This document shows, in pieces, positions 1 through 9,854 of a stretch of 64,000 nucleotides of DNA. Source of the DNA: Pseudomonas sp. dw_358 (GTDB lineage: Bacteria > Pseudomonadota > Gammaproteobacteria > Pseudomonadales > Pseudomonadaceae); NCBI RefSeq assembly GCF_018449655.1, contig NZ_JAAVUX010000001.1:1-64000 (forward strand), in the 5' to 3' direction. Position 1 is the stretch's first letter; each line of letters starts with the position of its first letter. The notes below the pieces were generated by a model, which was not told the origin of the DNA, ran no database searches, and saw nothing but the letters and a program-made list of their open reading frames with translations. The position numbers were made by a program, and so were the translations under genes.

Positions 1-34
1 TCTGCTCCTACGCCGGTTGTGTTGAGCCATGAAG

Positions 35-124
35 TCTCCCACAGGGCGATCTTCAGACCGAGATCGCAAGCCAACCCTGTGGGAGCAAAGCTTGCTCGCG
101 ATGAGGCCTGCCGTCGCGCCTGAC
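35..124. repeat. REP/REPIN-like palindromic repeat
   Basis: Two REP-like units face each other. The arms tcccacaggg (37-46) and ccctgtggga (75-84) are perfect inverted repeats, and the right unit continues into gcaaagcttgctcgcgatga, which has the familiar look of Pseudomonas fluorescens REP elements. The stretch near 35-56 is repeated with small changes near 43824-43846. The whole 1-201 segment has no convincing gene. Confidence 0.7.
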
Positions 125-201
125 AACATCCCGGATTCACACTGAACGTTTCCCCCCACCCCCACCTCAAAACCGACAAGCCCACCTGAGCGGTCCCACC
201 C

Positions 202-1221
202 ATGGATCTTGTCGTCGCCCGGCCCGAAGGCCTGTATTGCACTGCCGGGGATTTCTATATCGACCCATGGCGCCCCGTGGAACGCTCGGTCATCACCCAC
301 GCCCATGGCGATCACGCGCGCACCGGCAACCAGCACTACCTGGCAGCCAGGCCTGGCGAAGGTATCCTGCGCTCCCGACTGGGCCAGGACATCAACCTGC
401 AGACCCTGGCCTACGGCGAGCGCCTGGTACATCACGGTGTCACCTTAAGTTTCCACCCCGCCGGCCACGTGCTCGGTTCGGCCCAGGTGCGCCTGGAATA
501 CCAGGGCGAGGTCTGGGTCGCGTCGGGGGACTACAAGGTCGAGCCCGACGGCACCTGTGAGCCGTTCGAGCCCGTGCGCTGCCACACCTTCATTACCGAA
601 TCGACCTTCGGCCTGCCGATCTATCGCTGGCAGCCCCAGGCGCAGATCTTCGCCGAGATCAACCAGTGGTGGCGAGCCAACGCTGCCGCTGGCAAGGCCA
701 GCGTGTTGTTTGCCTATTCGTTCGGCAAGGCCCAGCGCATCCTCCACGGCATCGATGCCAGCATCGGCCCGATTCTGGTGCATGGCGCGGTCGAGCCGCT
801 GAACCGGGTCTACCGCGAAGCCGGCATCTACATTCCCGAGACCCACTATGCGGGGGACTTCAAGAAGACCGATCCGGCCTTGCGCCAGGCGTTGGTCCTC
901 GCCCCGCCCGCCGCCGGCGGCAGCACCTGGATGCGTCGTTTTGGCGAGTACAGTGACGCCTTCGCCAGCGGCTGGATGCGTTTGCGGGGTAGCCGCCGAC
1001 GCCGTGGCGTGGACCGGGGTTTCATTCTCTCCGACCATGCCGACTGGCCCGGCCTGTTGTGGGCCATCGAGCAAACCGGCGCCGAGCGCGTGATGGTCAC
1101 CCATGGCTCCGTAGCCATTCTGGTGCGCTATCTGCGCGAATTGGGTCTGGATGCCGCCGGCTTCATCACCGAGTACGGCGATGAGGAAGAAGCCGTCAGC
1201 GAGGAGACGGTGACATCATGA
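202..1221 (+). CDS. Ligase-associated DNA exonuclease, metallo-beta-lactamase fold
   Basis: A 339-residue nuclease of the MBL/beta-CASP-like (CPSF73/SNM1-related) family that is usually encoded beside a bacterial ATP-dependent DNA ligase; it is expected to trim DNA ends in the cytoplasm. The metal-binding HAHGDHA motif lies at residues 33-39, PAGHVLGSAQ at 87-96, the GD pair at 109-110, TESTFG at 132-137, and a late LSDHADW motif at 276-282 followed by VTHG at 299-302. The stop overlaps the ligase start by 4 bp (ATGA), so the two genes are translationally coupled. The ribosome-binding site before this ATG is weak. The family call is firm; the in vivo substrate is unknown. Confidence 0.9.
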   Translation: MDLVVARPEGLYCTAGDFYIDPWRPVERSVITHAHGDHARTGNQHYLAARPGEGILRSRLGQDINLQTLAYGERLVHHGVTLSFHPAGHVLGSAQVRLEYQGEVWVASGDYKVEPDGTCEPFEPVRCHTFITESTFGLPIYRWQPQAQIFAEINQWWRANAAAGKASVLFAYSFGKAQRILHGIDASIGPILVHGAVEPLNRVYREAGIYIPETHYAGDFKKTDPALRQALVLAPPAAGGSTWMRRFGEYSDAFASGWMRLRGSRRRRGVDRGFILSDHADWPGLLWAIEQTGAERVMVTHGSVAILVRYLRELGLDAAGFITEYGDEEEAVSEETVTS

Positions 1222-2876
1222 AAGCCTTCGCCGAACTCTACAGTCGCCTCGACGCCACCACTTCCAGCAACGCCAAGCTGGCCGCCCTGCAAGACTATTT
1301 CGTCCATGCTGCCCCAGCCGATGCCGCCTGGGCCGTCTATTTTCTGGCCGGCGGCCGCCCTCGGCAACTGGTGCCGTCGCGCCTGCTGCGCGAACTGGCG
1401 GTACGGCTGTCCGGCCTGCCCGAATGGCTGTTCGAAGAGAGCTATCAGGCGGTGGGCGACATGGCCGAAACATTCTCCCTGCTGCTGCCCGAGAACCCCC
1501 ACAGCTCTGACGCCGGGCTGGCGTTCTGGCTGGAGGAACTACTGTTGCCGTTGCGCGGCCTGTCGCCGGAGGCGCTGGGCGAACGTCTGCCGCCGCTCTG
1601 GGCGCAGCTGGATCAACAAAGCCTGATGGTCTGCCTGAAGCTCATTACTGGCAGCTTTCGCGTCGGCGTGTCGAAACTGCTGGTCACCCGCGCCTTGGCG
1701 CAGATGGCCGATCTGGACAGCAAGCGCGTGGCCCAACGCATGGTCGGCTATACCGACCTGTCCCATCAGCCCACGGCCGAGCGGTATCTCAAATTGATCG
1801 CCCCGGAGTCGGCCGACGAACACGCCCAGCGCGGCGGCCAGCCGTATCAATTCTTCCTCGCCCATTCGCTGCAACAGCCGGCCGATCAATTCGACGTTCT
1901 GTTGGGCGCGGTCGAAGACTGGCAGGTGGAGTGGAAGTGGGACGGCATCCGCGCGCAATTGGTCAAACGCGAGGGACGTCTGTGGATCTGGTCCCGGGGT
2001 GAGGAGCTGGTCAGCGAACGCTTCCCGGAGCTGCACTCACTGGTCGAGTCCTTGCCGGACGGCACCGTGATCGATGGCGAGATCGTCGTCTGGAAAGCGT
2101 CTGACGAGGCCGCGGCGCCCTCTGTGCAGCCTTTCGCCCTGCTCCAGCAGCGTATCGGCCGCAAGACCCTGGGCAAGAAAATCCTTGAGGACGTGCCGGT
2201 GGCGGTGCTCGTCTATGACTTGCTCGAATGGCAGGGCCACGATTGGCGCAGTCGCTCACAACAGGAACGGCGCCAGCAGCTTGAACAGGTGCTCCTTCAG
2301 GCCGCCGCCCCCTGCCTGCAACTGTCGCCCGTATTGACCGGCGAAACCTGGGCCGACCTCGCCACCCAACGCGAGGCATCCCGCCGCCTCGGCGTCGAGG
2401 GCATGATGCTCAAGGCCCGCGACTCCCTGTACGGCGTGGGCCGCACCAAGGACATGGGCGTGTGGTGGAAATGGAAAGTCGACCCGTTCAGCGTCGATGC
2501 CGTGCTCATCTACGCCCAGGCCGGGCACGGCCGCCGTGCCAGCCTGTACAGTGACTACACGTTCGCCGTCTGGGACAACCCGCCCGGCAGCCCGCAGCGC
2601 ACCTTGGTACCGTTCGCCAAGGCCTATTCAGGTCTCACTGACGAAGAAATGCGCAAGGTCGATGCCATCGTCCGCAAGACCACCGTCGAGAAGTTCGGCC
2701 CGGTGCGCAGTGTCACTCCCACCTTGGTTTTCGAACTGGGCTTCGAGGGCATTGCCCTGTCAAAACGTCATAAAAGCGGCATTGCCGTACGTTTTCCGCG
2801 CATGTTGCGCTGGCGACTGGACAAATCCGTCGACGAAGCCGACAGTCTCGCCACCCTGCAGGATCTGCTGGCCTGA
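1218..2876 (+). CDS. ATP-dependent DNA ligase, repair type
   Basis: A 552-residue ligase with an N-terminal helical DNA-binding domain (about 1-200), a nucleotidyltransferase core and an OB fold. The adenylated lysine is K240 in the motif EWKWDGIRAQ. A motif III-like DGEIVVW follows near 285, VEGMMLKAR near 393 and the WWKWKVDP motif V near 418. It seals nicks using ATP, unlike the replicative NAD-dependent LigA, and belongs with the exonuclease upstream and the helicase and PdeM genes found about 4.5 kb downstream. In many pseudomonads these four genes are adjacent (from memory); here a transporter operon follows instead. Confidence 0.93.
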   Translation: MKAFAELYSRLDATTSSNAKLAALQDYFVHAAPADAAWAVYFLAGGRPRQLVPSRLLRELAVRLSGLPEWLFEESYQAVGDMAETFSLLLPENPHSSDAGLAFWLEELLLPLRGLSPEALGERLPPLWAQLDQQSLMVCLKLITGSFRVGVSKLLVTRALAQMADLDSKRVAQRMVGYTDLSHQPTAERYLKLIAPESADEHAQRGGQPYQFFLAHSLQQPADQFDVLLGAVEDWQVEWKWDGIRAQLVKREGRLWIWSRGEELVSERFPELHSLVESLPDGTVIDGEIVVWKASDEAAAPSVQPFALLQQRIGRKTLGKKILEDVPVAVLVYDLLEWQGHDWRSRSQQERRQQLEQVLLQAAAPCLQLSPVLTGETWADLATQREASRRLGVEGMMLKARDSLYGVGRTKDMGVWWKWKVDPFSVDAVLIYAQAGHGRRASLYSDYTFAVWDNPPGSPQRTLVPFAKAYSGLTDEEMRKVDAIVRKTTVEKFGPVRSVTPTLVFELGFEGIALSKRHKSGIAVRFPRMLRWRLDKSVDEADSLATLQDLLA

Positions 2877-2957
2877 CGCACCATAACGGAGCACTGTTTC
2901 ACGGGTGACCGTTTTCGTGCGCAGGGGCCAGCCCGTCTGCATGCGCCCAAGCCATTT

Positions 2958-2969
2958 AAACGATCGTTT
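2958..2969. promoter_or_regulatory. Palindrome AAACGATCGTTT upstream of ABC transporter operon
   Basis: A perfect 12-bp palindrome, with flanks TTT and GTG, lies about 100 bp before the transporter start codon in the only gap (2877-3071) available for its promoter. It resembles TetR-type operators. The PsrA motif reported for Pseudomonas, (G/C)AAAC-N2-4-GTTT(G/C), fits except for the first flanking base. No regulator gene is adjacent, so the protein that binds is unknown. Confidence 0.45.
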
Positions 2970-3071
2970 GTGGACTATGGTGCGAAAATTGCTGTCAAAA
3001 TAGCGTCTGGCATTTGCCGGTAACGAGCGTCGCGTGCCCTGCACGCATCTAATGGTTTTAAGGACTGCACA

Positions 3072-3854
3072 ATGAAAAAAGCATTGCTGACCCTTTCTGC
3101 GCTGGCCCTGGCTTTCTCCGCCGCAGGCGCCATGGCGAAGGACTACAAGGAACTGCGTTTTGGGGTCGATCCATCCTACGCTCCCTTCGAATCGAAAGCC
3201 GCTGACGGTAGCCTGCAAGGCTTTGATATCGACCTGGGCAACGCCATCTGCGCCGAGCTGAAGGTCAAGTGCAAATGGGTCGAAAGCGATTTCGACGGCA
3301 TGATTCCCGGCCTCAAGGCCAACAAGTTCGACGGCGTGATTTCGTCGATGACCGTGACCGAAGCCCGTGAGAAAGTCATCGACTTCTCCAGCGAACTGTT
3401 CTCCGGCCCGACTGCGCTGGTGTTCAAGAAAGGTGCAGGCATCACTACCGACGTCGCCAGCCTGAAAGGCAAGACCGTCGGCTACGAACAAGGCACCATT
3501 CAAGAGGCCTACGCCAAGGCCGTGCTCGACAAGGCCGGGGTCAAGACCCAGGCGTACGCCAACCAGGACCAGGTTTACGCCGACCTGGTCTCCGGTCGTC
3601 TCGACGCTTCCGTGCAAGACATGCTCCAGGCCGACCTGGGCTTCCTGAAGTCGCCACAAGGCGCTGACTATGAAGTCAGCAAGCCGATCGACGATCCACT
3701 GTTGCCGGCCAAGACCGCCGTGGGTATCTCCAAAGGTAACAAAGACCTGAAAGCCCTGCTCGACAAGGGTATCAAAGCGTTACACGCCGACGGTACCTAC
3801 GACACGATCCAGAAGAAGCACTTCGGTGACCTGAACCTGTACAGCGGCAAGTAA
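3072..3854 (+). CDS. Periplasmic basic amino-acid binding protein (HisJ/AotJ family)
   Basis: A 260-residue substrate-binding protein of the lysine/arginine/ornithine-histidine family, exported by a Sec signal peptide (about residues 1-22, cleavage after AMA). The mature part carries the family motifs FGVDPSYAPFE, GFDIDLGNAIC and the hinge-region SSMTVTEAREKVIDFS. It heads an operon of binding protein, two permeases, an aspartoacylase-like protein and an ATPase. That is the order of aotJQMOP of P. aeruginosa (arginine/ornithine uptake), but argR is not at the end, so this is probably a paralogue. The ligand is inferred, not proven. A terminator hairpin follows directly. Confidence 0.88.
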   Translation: MKKALLTLSALALAFSAAGAMAKDYKELRFGVDPSYAPFESKAADGSLQGFDIDLGNAICAELKVKCKWVESDFDGMIPGLKANKFDGVISSMTVTEAREKVIDFSSELFSGPTALVFKKGAGITTDVASLKGKTVGYEQGTIQEAYAKAVLDKAGVKTQAYANQDQVYADLVSGRLDASVQDMLQADLGFLKSPQGADYEVSKPIDDPLLPAKTAVGISKGNKDLKALLDKGIKALHADGTYDTIQKKHFGDLNLYSGK

Positions 3855-3866
3855 GAGCGCGTAACG

Positions 3867-3901
3867 ACGCCCACGGCTCGCGAGAGCGTGGGCGTTTTTT
3901 T
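3867..3901 (+). terminator. Intra-operon terminator/attenuator after the binding protein gene
   Basis: The arms acgcccacg (3867-3875) and cgtgggcgt (3887-3895) form a perfect 9-bp stem followed by a T run. It lies between the binding-protein gene and the first permease. Partial termination here would give more binding protein than membrane components, as is common in ABC uptake operons. Confidence 0.8.
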
Positions 3902-3921
3902 GACCGGCAAAGGCCTGATTC

Positions 3922-4650
3922 ATGTTCGATGACCTTTTGCAGCACCTGGGGCTTGCCGCATTCAGCTTGAAGGGTTTCGGCCCGCTGCTGTTGCAAGGCA
4001 CCTGGATGACCATCAAATTATCCTTCCTGTCGCTGCTGGTGAGCGTTGTGCTCGGCCTGCTGGGCGCCAGTGCCAAATTATCCAGCGTCGCACTGCTGCG
4101 CATGCCGGCTCAGGTGTACACCACCCTGATTCGCGGCGTGCCGGACCTGGTGCTGATGCTGCTGATTTTCTATAGCCTGCAGACCGGGCTGAACAGCTTC
4201 ACCGACGCGGTGGGCTGGGACTACATCGAGATCGACCCGTTCGCCGCGGGCGTGATCACTTTAGGCTTCATCTACGGTGCCTATTTCACCGAGACCTTCC
4301 GCGGCGCCATCCTCGCCGTGTCCAAGGGTCAGCTGGAAGCAGCCACGGCCTATGGCCTGAGCCGGACCCAGCGGTTTCGCTACGTGATCTTCCCGCAAAT
4401 GATGCGCTACGCCCTGCCGGGCCTGGGCAATAACTGGATGGTGATCCTCAAGGCCACGGCGCTGGTGTCGATCATCGGCCTGGCAGACCTGGTCAAGGCG
4501 TCCCAGGATGCCGGCAAGAGTACCTATCAGCTGTTCTACTTTCTGGTCCTGGCGGCCGTCATTTATCTGTTGATCACCAGCGCCTCGAACATCGTGCTGC
4601 GCATGCTTGAACGACGCTACAGTGCTGGCACCCGGGAGGCCGTACGATGA
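3922..4650 (+). CDS. ABC transporter permease (HisQ family)
   Basis: A 242-residue inner-membrane protein of the polar amino-acid uptake permeases. It begins with a hydrophobic segment (about residues 15-45) and carries the coupling EAA-like loop around GQLEAATAYGLSRTQRFRYVIFPQMMRYALPG (about 137-165), which contacts the ATPase. It pairs with the next gene to form the heterodimeric pore. The ATGA overlap with the following permease (4647-4650) indicates translational coupling. Confidence 0.88.
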   Translation: MFDDLLQHLGLAAFSLKGFGPLLLQGTWMTIKLSFLSLLVSVVLGLLGASAKLSSVALLRMPAQVYTTLIRGVPDLVLMLLIFYSLQTGLNSFTDAVGWDYIEIDPFAAGVITLGFIYGAYFTETFRGAILAVSKGQLEAATAYGLSRTQRFRYVIFPQMMRYALPGLGNNWMVILKATALVSIIGLADLVKASQDAGKSTYQLFYFLVLAAVIYLLITSASNIVLRMLERRYSAGTREAVR

Positions 4651-5357
4651 TTGAAATCCTGCAGGACTACTGGCGCCCGTTCCTTTACTCCGACGGCCAG
4701 AACATCACCGGGCTGGCCATGACCCTGTGGCTGCTGAGCGCGGCCCTGCTGTTCGGGTTCGTCGTGTCCATCCCGCTGTCCATTGCCCGGGTGTCGCCAC
4801 GGCCTTATGTGCGCTGGCCGGTGCAGTTCTACACCTACCTGTTTCGCGGAACACCACTCTACATCCAGTTGCTGATCTGCTACACCGGCATCTACAGCAT
4901 TGCTGCGGTGCGCGAGCAGCCTGTGCTCAATGCGTTCTTTCGCGACGCCATGAACTGCACCATCCTCGCTTTCGCCCTGAACACCTGTGCCTACACCACG
5001 GAGATCTTCGCCGGCGCCATCCGCAGCATGAACCACGGTGAAGTCGAGGCCGCCAAGGCGTACGGCCTGCGCGGCTGGAAGCTCTATGCCTACGTGATCA
5101 TGCCTTCGGCCTTGCGCCGTTCGCTGCCGTTCTACAGCAACGAAGTGATCCTGATGCTGCACTCCACCACCGTGGCCTTCACCGCTACCATCCCGGACAT
5201 CCTCAAGGTCGCCCGCGACGCCAACTCGGCCACCTTCCTGACGTTCCAATCCTACGGCATCGCCGCCGTCATCTACCTGTGCATCACCTTCACCGTGGTC
5301 GGCCTGTTCCGGTTGGCCGAACGCCGCTGGCTGGCGTTCCTGGGTCCGGCGCACTGA
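4647..5357 (+). CDS. ABC transporter permease (HisM family)
   Basis: A 236-residue partner permease. Hydrophobic helices alternate through the protein, and the coupling loop is seen at GEVEAAKAYGLRGWKLYAYV (about 131-150). It overlaps the upstream permease by 4 bp and ends 7 bp before the aspartoacylase-like gene, so the operon is tight. It resembles HisM/AotM and should form the second half of the translocation pore for basic amino acids. Confidence 0.88.
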   Translation: MIEILQDYWRPFLYSDGQNITGLAMTLWLLSAALLFGFVVSIPLSIARVSPRPYVRWPVQFYTYLFRGTPLYIQLLICYTGIYSIAAVREQPVLNAFFRDAMNCTILAFALNTCAYTTEIFAGAIRSMNHGEVEAAKAYGLRGWKLYAYVIMPSALRRSLPFYSNEVILMLHSTTVAFTATIPDILKVARDANSATFLTFQSYGIAAVIYLCITFTVVGLFRLAERRWLAFLGPAH

Positions 5358-5364
5358 GGCTGTC

Positions 5365-6483
5365 ATGGAACAACGTATTCATTCTCTGATCGCACCCGTG
5401 CCGGGCACTGCGCGACAAATCCACAGTTTTCACTACGGTCCCCAGGACAGCGGCGCCAAGGTCTACATTCAGGCGTCGCTGCATGCCGATGAGTTACCGG
5501 GCATGCTGGTGGCGCACCACCTGCGCCAACGCCTGGCCGAGCTGGAAACCGCCGGCAAGCTCAACAGTGAAATCGTCGTGGTGCCAATGGCCAACCCGAT
5601 CGGCCTGGAACAGGTGCTGATGGACACCCCGCTGGGGCGCTACGAGCTGGAGAGCGGGCAGAACTTCAACCGCCTGTTCGTCGACGTCAGCGCCGAAGTG
5701 GCGGCTGAGGTCGAGCCATTGCTCGGGGACGATGCCCAGACCAACGTCGAGATCATCCGCTGCAGCCTGCGCGATGCGCTGGCCCGGCAGTTGCCGACCA
5801 CGCAACTGCAATCCCAGCGCCTGACCCTGCAACGGCTGGCCTGCGATGCCGACATGGTGCTGGACCTGCATTGCGACTTCGAAGCCGTGGAACACCTGTA
5901 CACCACACCCGAGGCCTGGCCGCTGGTGGAACCGCTGTCGCGTTACCTGGGCAGCCAGGCCAGCCTGCTGGCCACTGATTCGGGCGGGCAATCATTCGAT
6001 GAGTGTTTCTCCCTGGTCTGGTGGCAGCTGCAACAGCGCCTGGGCGAGCGCTTCGACATACCGCTGGGGTGCTTTTCGGTGACTTTGGAGCTGCGCGGTC
6101 AGGGCGATGTCAGCCATGCCTTGGCCACGCGAGATTCGTTGGCGATCCTCAATTACCTGGTGCATTTCGGCGCCATCGAGGGCGAGCTGCACCCGCTGCC
6201 CGAATTGCTCTACCCCGCGACAGAGCTGGCGGCCGTGGAAACCGTGGGCACGCCGGTGGGCGGATTGCTGGTGTACTGCGCGCTGCCGGGGGAATACCTG
6301 GAGGCCGGGCAACTGATCGCCGACATCATCGACCCGCTGACCGATGCGGTCACGCCGGTCTACAACCAATTCGCGGGCCTGCTGTATGCCCGTTCGCTGC
6401 GACGCATGGCGACAGCCGGCATGGTCATCGCCCATGTTGCCGGCACCGAGGCCCATCGCAGCGGCTACCTTCTTTCGCCTTGA
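5365..6483 (+). CDS. Succinylglutamate desuccinylase/aspartoacylase family hydrolase (AotO-like)
   Basis: A 372-residue zinc carboxypeptidase-like deacylase. The zinc ligands are visible as H40 and E43 in ASLHADELPG and H169 in DLHCDF; an FNR motif lies at 101-103. The family removes acyl groups from amino acids (for example AstE and aspartoacylase). No signal peptide is seen, so it should act in the cytoplasm on imported substrate. It sits between the permease and ATPase genes, the position of aotO (PA0891) in P. aeruginosa, which suggests that the transporter brings in acylated or basic amino acids. The exact substrate is not known. Confidence 0.8.
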   Translation: MEQRIHSLIAPVPGTARQIHSFHYGPQDSGAKVYIQASLHADELPGMLVAHHLRQRLAELETAGKLNSEIVVVPMANPIGLEQVLMDTPLGRYELESGQNFNRLFVDVSAEVAAEVEPLLGDDAQTNVEIIRCSLRDALARQLPTTQLQSQRLTLQRLACDADMVLDLHCDFEAVEHLYTTPEAWPLVEPLSRYLGSQASLLATDSGGQSFDECFSLVWWQLQQRLGERFDIPLGCFSVTLELRGQGDVSHALATRDSLAILNYLVHFGAIEGELHPLPELLYPATELAAVETVGTPVGGLLVYCALPGEYLEAGQLIADIIDPLTDAVTPVYNQFAGLLYARSLRRMATAGMVIAHVAGTEAHRSGYLLSP

Positions 6484-6496
6484 GGACCTTCGCCCC

Positions 6497-7261
6497 ATGT
6501 ACAAACTGACCATCGACGGCCTGCACAAGAGCTATGGCGACAACCAGGTACTCAAAGGTGTCTCGCTCAAGGCCAGGACCGGCGACGTGATCAGCCTGAT
6601 CGGCGCCAGCGGTTCGGGCAAGAGTACCTTCCTGCGCTGCATCAACTTTCTCGAGCAGCCCAACGACGGCGCCATGAGCCTGGACGGCAAGCAGATCCGC
6701 ATGGTCCAGGACTCGGGCGGCATGCGCGTGGCCGATGCCGATGAGTTGCAGCGCATCCGCACCCGCCTCGCCATGGTGTTCCAGCACTTCAACCTGTGGA
6801 GCCACATGACCGTGCTGGAAAATATCACCATGGCACCGCGCCGGGTGCTTGGGGTCAGCAAGCTGGAAGCCGAAGAGCGCGCCCGTCGCTACCTGGACAA
6901 AGTGGGGCTGCCAGCCCGTGTGGCCGATCAATACCCGGCGTTTCTGTCGGGCGGCCAGCAGCAGCGCGTGGCCATTGCCCGGGCCCTGGCCATGGAGCCG
7001 GAAGTCATGCTGTTCGACGAACCCACTTCGGCGCTGGACCCGGAATTGGTGGGCGAGGTGCTCAAGGTGATCCAGGGCCTGGCCGAAGAAGGCCGGACCA
7101 TGATCATGGTGACTCACGAGATGAGCTTTGCCCGGCAGGTGAGCAGCCAGGTGGTGTTTTTGCATAAAGGCCTGGTGGAAGAAGAAGGCGCTCCGGCGGA
7201 TGTGCTGGGTAACTGCAAGAGCGAGCGGTTGCGGCAGTTCTTGAGCGGGAACTTGAAGTAA
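6497..7261 (+). CDS. ABC transporter ATP-binding protein (HisP/AotP family)
   Basis: The 254-residue ATPase of the uptake system. Walker A is GASGSGKST at 36-44, the Q-loop glutamine about residue 96, the signature LSGGQQQR at 150-157 and Walker B VMLFDE at 170-175, followed by the H-loop in VTHEM. The start at [14 protein letters not shown] is chosen by homology; the same frame is open farther upstream but that part overlaps the preceding gene. It ends the transporter operon; the next gene begins 109 bp later and is a DNA helicase. Confidence 0.92.
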   Translation: MYKLTIDGLHKSYGDNQVLKGVSLKARTGDVISLIGASGSGKSTFLRCINFLEQPNDGAMSLDGKQIRMVQDSGGMRVADADELQRIRTRLAMVFQHFNLWSHMTVLENITMAPRRVLGVSKLEAEERARRYLDKVGLPARVADQYPAFLSGGQQQRVAIARALAMEPEVMLFDEPTSALDPELVGEVLKVIQGLAEEGRTMIMVTHEMSFARQVSSQVVFLHKGLVEEEGAPADVLGNCKSERLRQFLSGNLK

Positions 7262-7370
7262 GCCTGTTGGAACGTGTCGCCTGCATCGCGGGCGACGTGG
7301 TGCAAAGATTGAATTACTCCTTCCCGGTCAAGGTCTCTGGAAGACCATCCCCGGGAAATCGTCCTCGCGC

Positions 7371-9854
7371 ATGCCCTCCCCGCCCTCCTTCGCCCAGCAA
7401 TGGTTCGCCGCCCGCGACTGGAAGCCGTTCGCCTTTCAAAAAGAAGTCTGGGCTGCCGTCAAAAAAGGCGAGTCGGGGATGCTGCATGCCAGCACCGGTG
7501 CCGGCAAGACCTATGCCTTGTGGTTTGCCGCCCTGCAGCAATTGGCCAGGCCAGGCCCTGTCAGCACGGGTAAACGCAAAGCGCCCAAACCGCCGATCAC
7601 CGTGCTGTGGATCACGCCCATGCGTGCCCTGGCCGCCGACACCGCTCGCGCCTTGCAAGCGCCGCTGGACGAACTGCAGATCGACTGGAGCCTGGGTATG
7701 CGCACGGGTGACACCGGCAGCAGCGAACGCGCTCGCCAGTCCCGGCGCCTGCCCACCACGCTTGTCACCACCCCGGAAAGCCTGACCCTGCTGTTGGCCC
7801 GCGAAAATGCCGCCGACGAATTGGCCACCTTGCGCATGGTGGTGGTGGACGAGTGGCATGAATTGATCGGCAACAAGCGAGGCGTCCAGTTGCAGCTGGC
7901 GCTGGCCCGCTTGCGCCGCTGGAGCCCCGAACTGATGGTCTGGGGCATCTCCGCCACTCTTGGCAATCAGGCGCACGCGCAGGACGTGCTACTGGGAGCC
8001 GGCCAAGGGGTCACGGTGCAGGGCGCAGAAGCGAAGACCATCGAAGTCGACACCCTCTTGCCGGCCGCCATCGAGCGCTTTCCGTGGGCCGGGCACATGG
8101 GCTTGCGCATGCTCGAAGCCGTGGTCGAGCAGATCGACAGCAGCGCCAGTTGCCTGGTCTTCACCAACACCCGCTCCCAGGCAGAAATCTGGTATCAGGC
8201 GATTCTCGACGCCCGTCACGACTGGGCCGGCATCATTGCCTTGCACCACAGTTCGCTGTCACGCGAGGTGCGCGACTGGGTGGAGCTCGCACTCAAGCAG
8301 GGTCAATTGAAGGCCGTGGTCTGCACGTCGAGCCTGGACCTTGGAGTGGATTTTCTGCCGGTGGAGCGCGTGTTGCAGATCGGCTCGGCCAAGGGCATCG
8401 CCCGCCTGATGCAGCGCGCCGGTCGCTCGGGGCATGCACCGGGGCGGGCCTCGCGGATCACCCTGGTACCGACCCACAGCCTGGAATTGGTGGAGGCCGC
8501 TGCGGCTCATGATGCAGTGGCACAACGGCGTATCGAACCCCGCGAGTCGCCCTGCAAACCCCTCGATGTGCTGGTGCAGCACTTGGTCAGCATGGCCTTG
8601 GGCGGCGGTTTCGTTCCTGCTCGGCTGTTATCGGAAGTGCGCAGCGCCTGGGCCTATCGCGATTTGACGGACGAGGAATGGCAATGGGCCCTGGCCTTCG
8701 TCCGACATGGCGGCGAATCCCTGACGGCATACCCGGACTATCGCCGCGTAGAGCCCGACGAGCAGGGCCTGTGGCGCGTGCCGGACGCCAGGTTGGCGCG
8801 ACGCCACCGCATGAGCATCGGCACCATCGTCAGCGACGCCAGCATCCAGCTGAAATTCTGGAGCAAGGGGGGCGGCGGTCGGACGTTGGGCAGCGTGGAA
8901 GAAAACTTCATCGCTCGCCTGCGCCCGGGCGACGGCTTCCTGTTTGCCGGGCGTCAGCTGGAGTTGGTGCGGGTGGAAAACATGACCGCCTACGTCAAAC
9001 GCAGCACCGGCAAGAAAGCCGCCATACCACGCTGGAACGGCGGGCGTATGCCCCTTTCCAGCGAACTGGCCGATGCCTTGGTGGAAAAACTGGGCGCCGC
9101 CGCCCGAGGTGAATTCGAGAGCCCCGCCATGCAGGCGGTCAAGCCGCTGCTGCAGATTCAGCAACAGTGGTCGGCGCTGCCGACCGAGCAAACCTTGCTG
9201 GCCGAGACCCTGAAGTCGAGGGAGGGCTGGCACCTGTTTCTCTATCCCTTCGCCGGCCGCCAAGTGCATTTGGGCCTGGCCAGCCTGCTCGCGTCACGGA
9301 TGAGCCAGCAGCAGCCACTGACCTTCTCCATCGCCGTGAATGACTATGGTTTCGAGCTGCTCAGTGCCACGGCCGTCGATTGGGCCGTGGCACTTTCACA
9401 CTCGCTGCTGAGCCCGGAGAATTTGCTGGCCGATGTCCTCGCCTCGCTCAACGCCGGAGAACTCGCCCTGCGCCGCTTTCGCGAAATTGCGCGAATTTCG
9501 GGGCTGGTGTTCGGCGGCTACCCTGGTTCGCAGAAAAGTACGCGGCAGGTGCAGGCCTCCAGCGGCCTGTTCTTCAACGTGTTCAGACAATATGACGCCG
9601 GCAACCTGTTGCTGTCCCAGGCTCAAGAGGAAGTATTGCGCCAGGAGCTGGACGTGGACAGGTTGCAGTTGACGCTGCAACGCCTCAATGAGCGCACCCT
9701 GGACCTGCACGCACTCAAACGACCCTCGCCCTTGGCGTTCCCGCTGCTGGTGGAACGCTTTCGTGAAAGCCTGACCTCGGAAAAACTGGCCGATCGCATT
9801 GCCCGCATGGTCGGCGAGCTGGAACGGGCTGCGGGTCCGGAGCAGGAACCTTGA
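7371..9854 (+). CDS. Ligase-associated DEXH-box DNA helicase (Lhr-like)
   Basis: An 827-residue superfamily 2 helicase of the short Lhr type linked to bacterial ATP-dependent ligases in DNA damage response. Walker A is STGAGKT at 41-47, motif II is DEWH at 160-163 and motif III is ISATLGN near 194. Motif VI-type residues follow in [14 protein letters not shown], and a winged-helix/Lhr core region fills the C-terminal half. It is expected to translocate 3'-to-5' on DNA. The PdeM nuclease start overlaps its stop by 4 bp, so the two are coupled. The ligase and exonuclease of the same set are separated from it by the transporter operon. Confidence 0.92.
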   Translation: MPSPPSFAQQWFAARDWKPFAFQKEVWAAVKKGESGMLHASTGAGKTYALWFAALQQLARPGPVSTGKRKAPKPPITVLWITPMRALAADTARALQAPLDELQIDWSLGMRTGDTGSSERARQSRRLPTTLVTTPESLTLLLARENAADELATLRMVVVDEWHELIGNKRGVQLQLALARLRRWSPELMVWGISATLGNQAHAQDVLLGAGQGVTVQGAEAKTIEVDTLLPAAIERFPWAGHMGLRMLEAVVEQIDSSASCLVFTNTRSQAEIWYQAILDARHDWAGIIALHHSSLSREVRDWVELALKQGQLKAVVCTSSLDLGVDFLPVERVLQIGSAKGIARLMQRAGRSGHAPGRASRITLVPTHSLELVEAAAAHDAVAQRRIEPRESPCKPLDVLVQHLVSMALGGGFVPARLLSEVRSAWAYRDLTDEEWQWALAFVRHGGESLTAYPDYRRVEPDEQGLWRVPDARLARRHRMSIGTIVSDASIQLKFWSKGGGGRTLGSVEENFIARLRPGDGFLFAGRQLELVRVENMTAYVKRSTGKKAAIPRWNGGRMPLSSELADALVEKLGAAARGEFESPAMQAVKPLLQIQQQWSALPTEQTLLAETLKSREGWHLFLYPFAGRQVHLGLASLLASRMSQQQPLTFSIAVNDYGFELLSATAVDWAVALSHSLLSPENLLADVLASLNAGELALRRFREIARISGLVFGGYPGSQKSTRQVQASSGLFFNVFRQYDAGNLLLSQAQEEVLRQELDVDRLQLTLQRLNERTLDLHALKRPSPLAFPLLVERFRESLTSEKLADRIARMVGELERAAGPEQEP

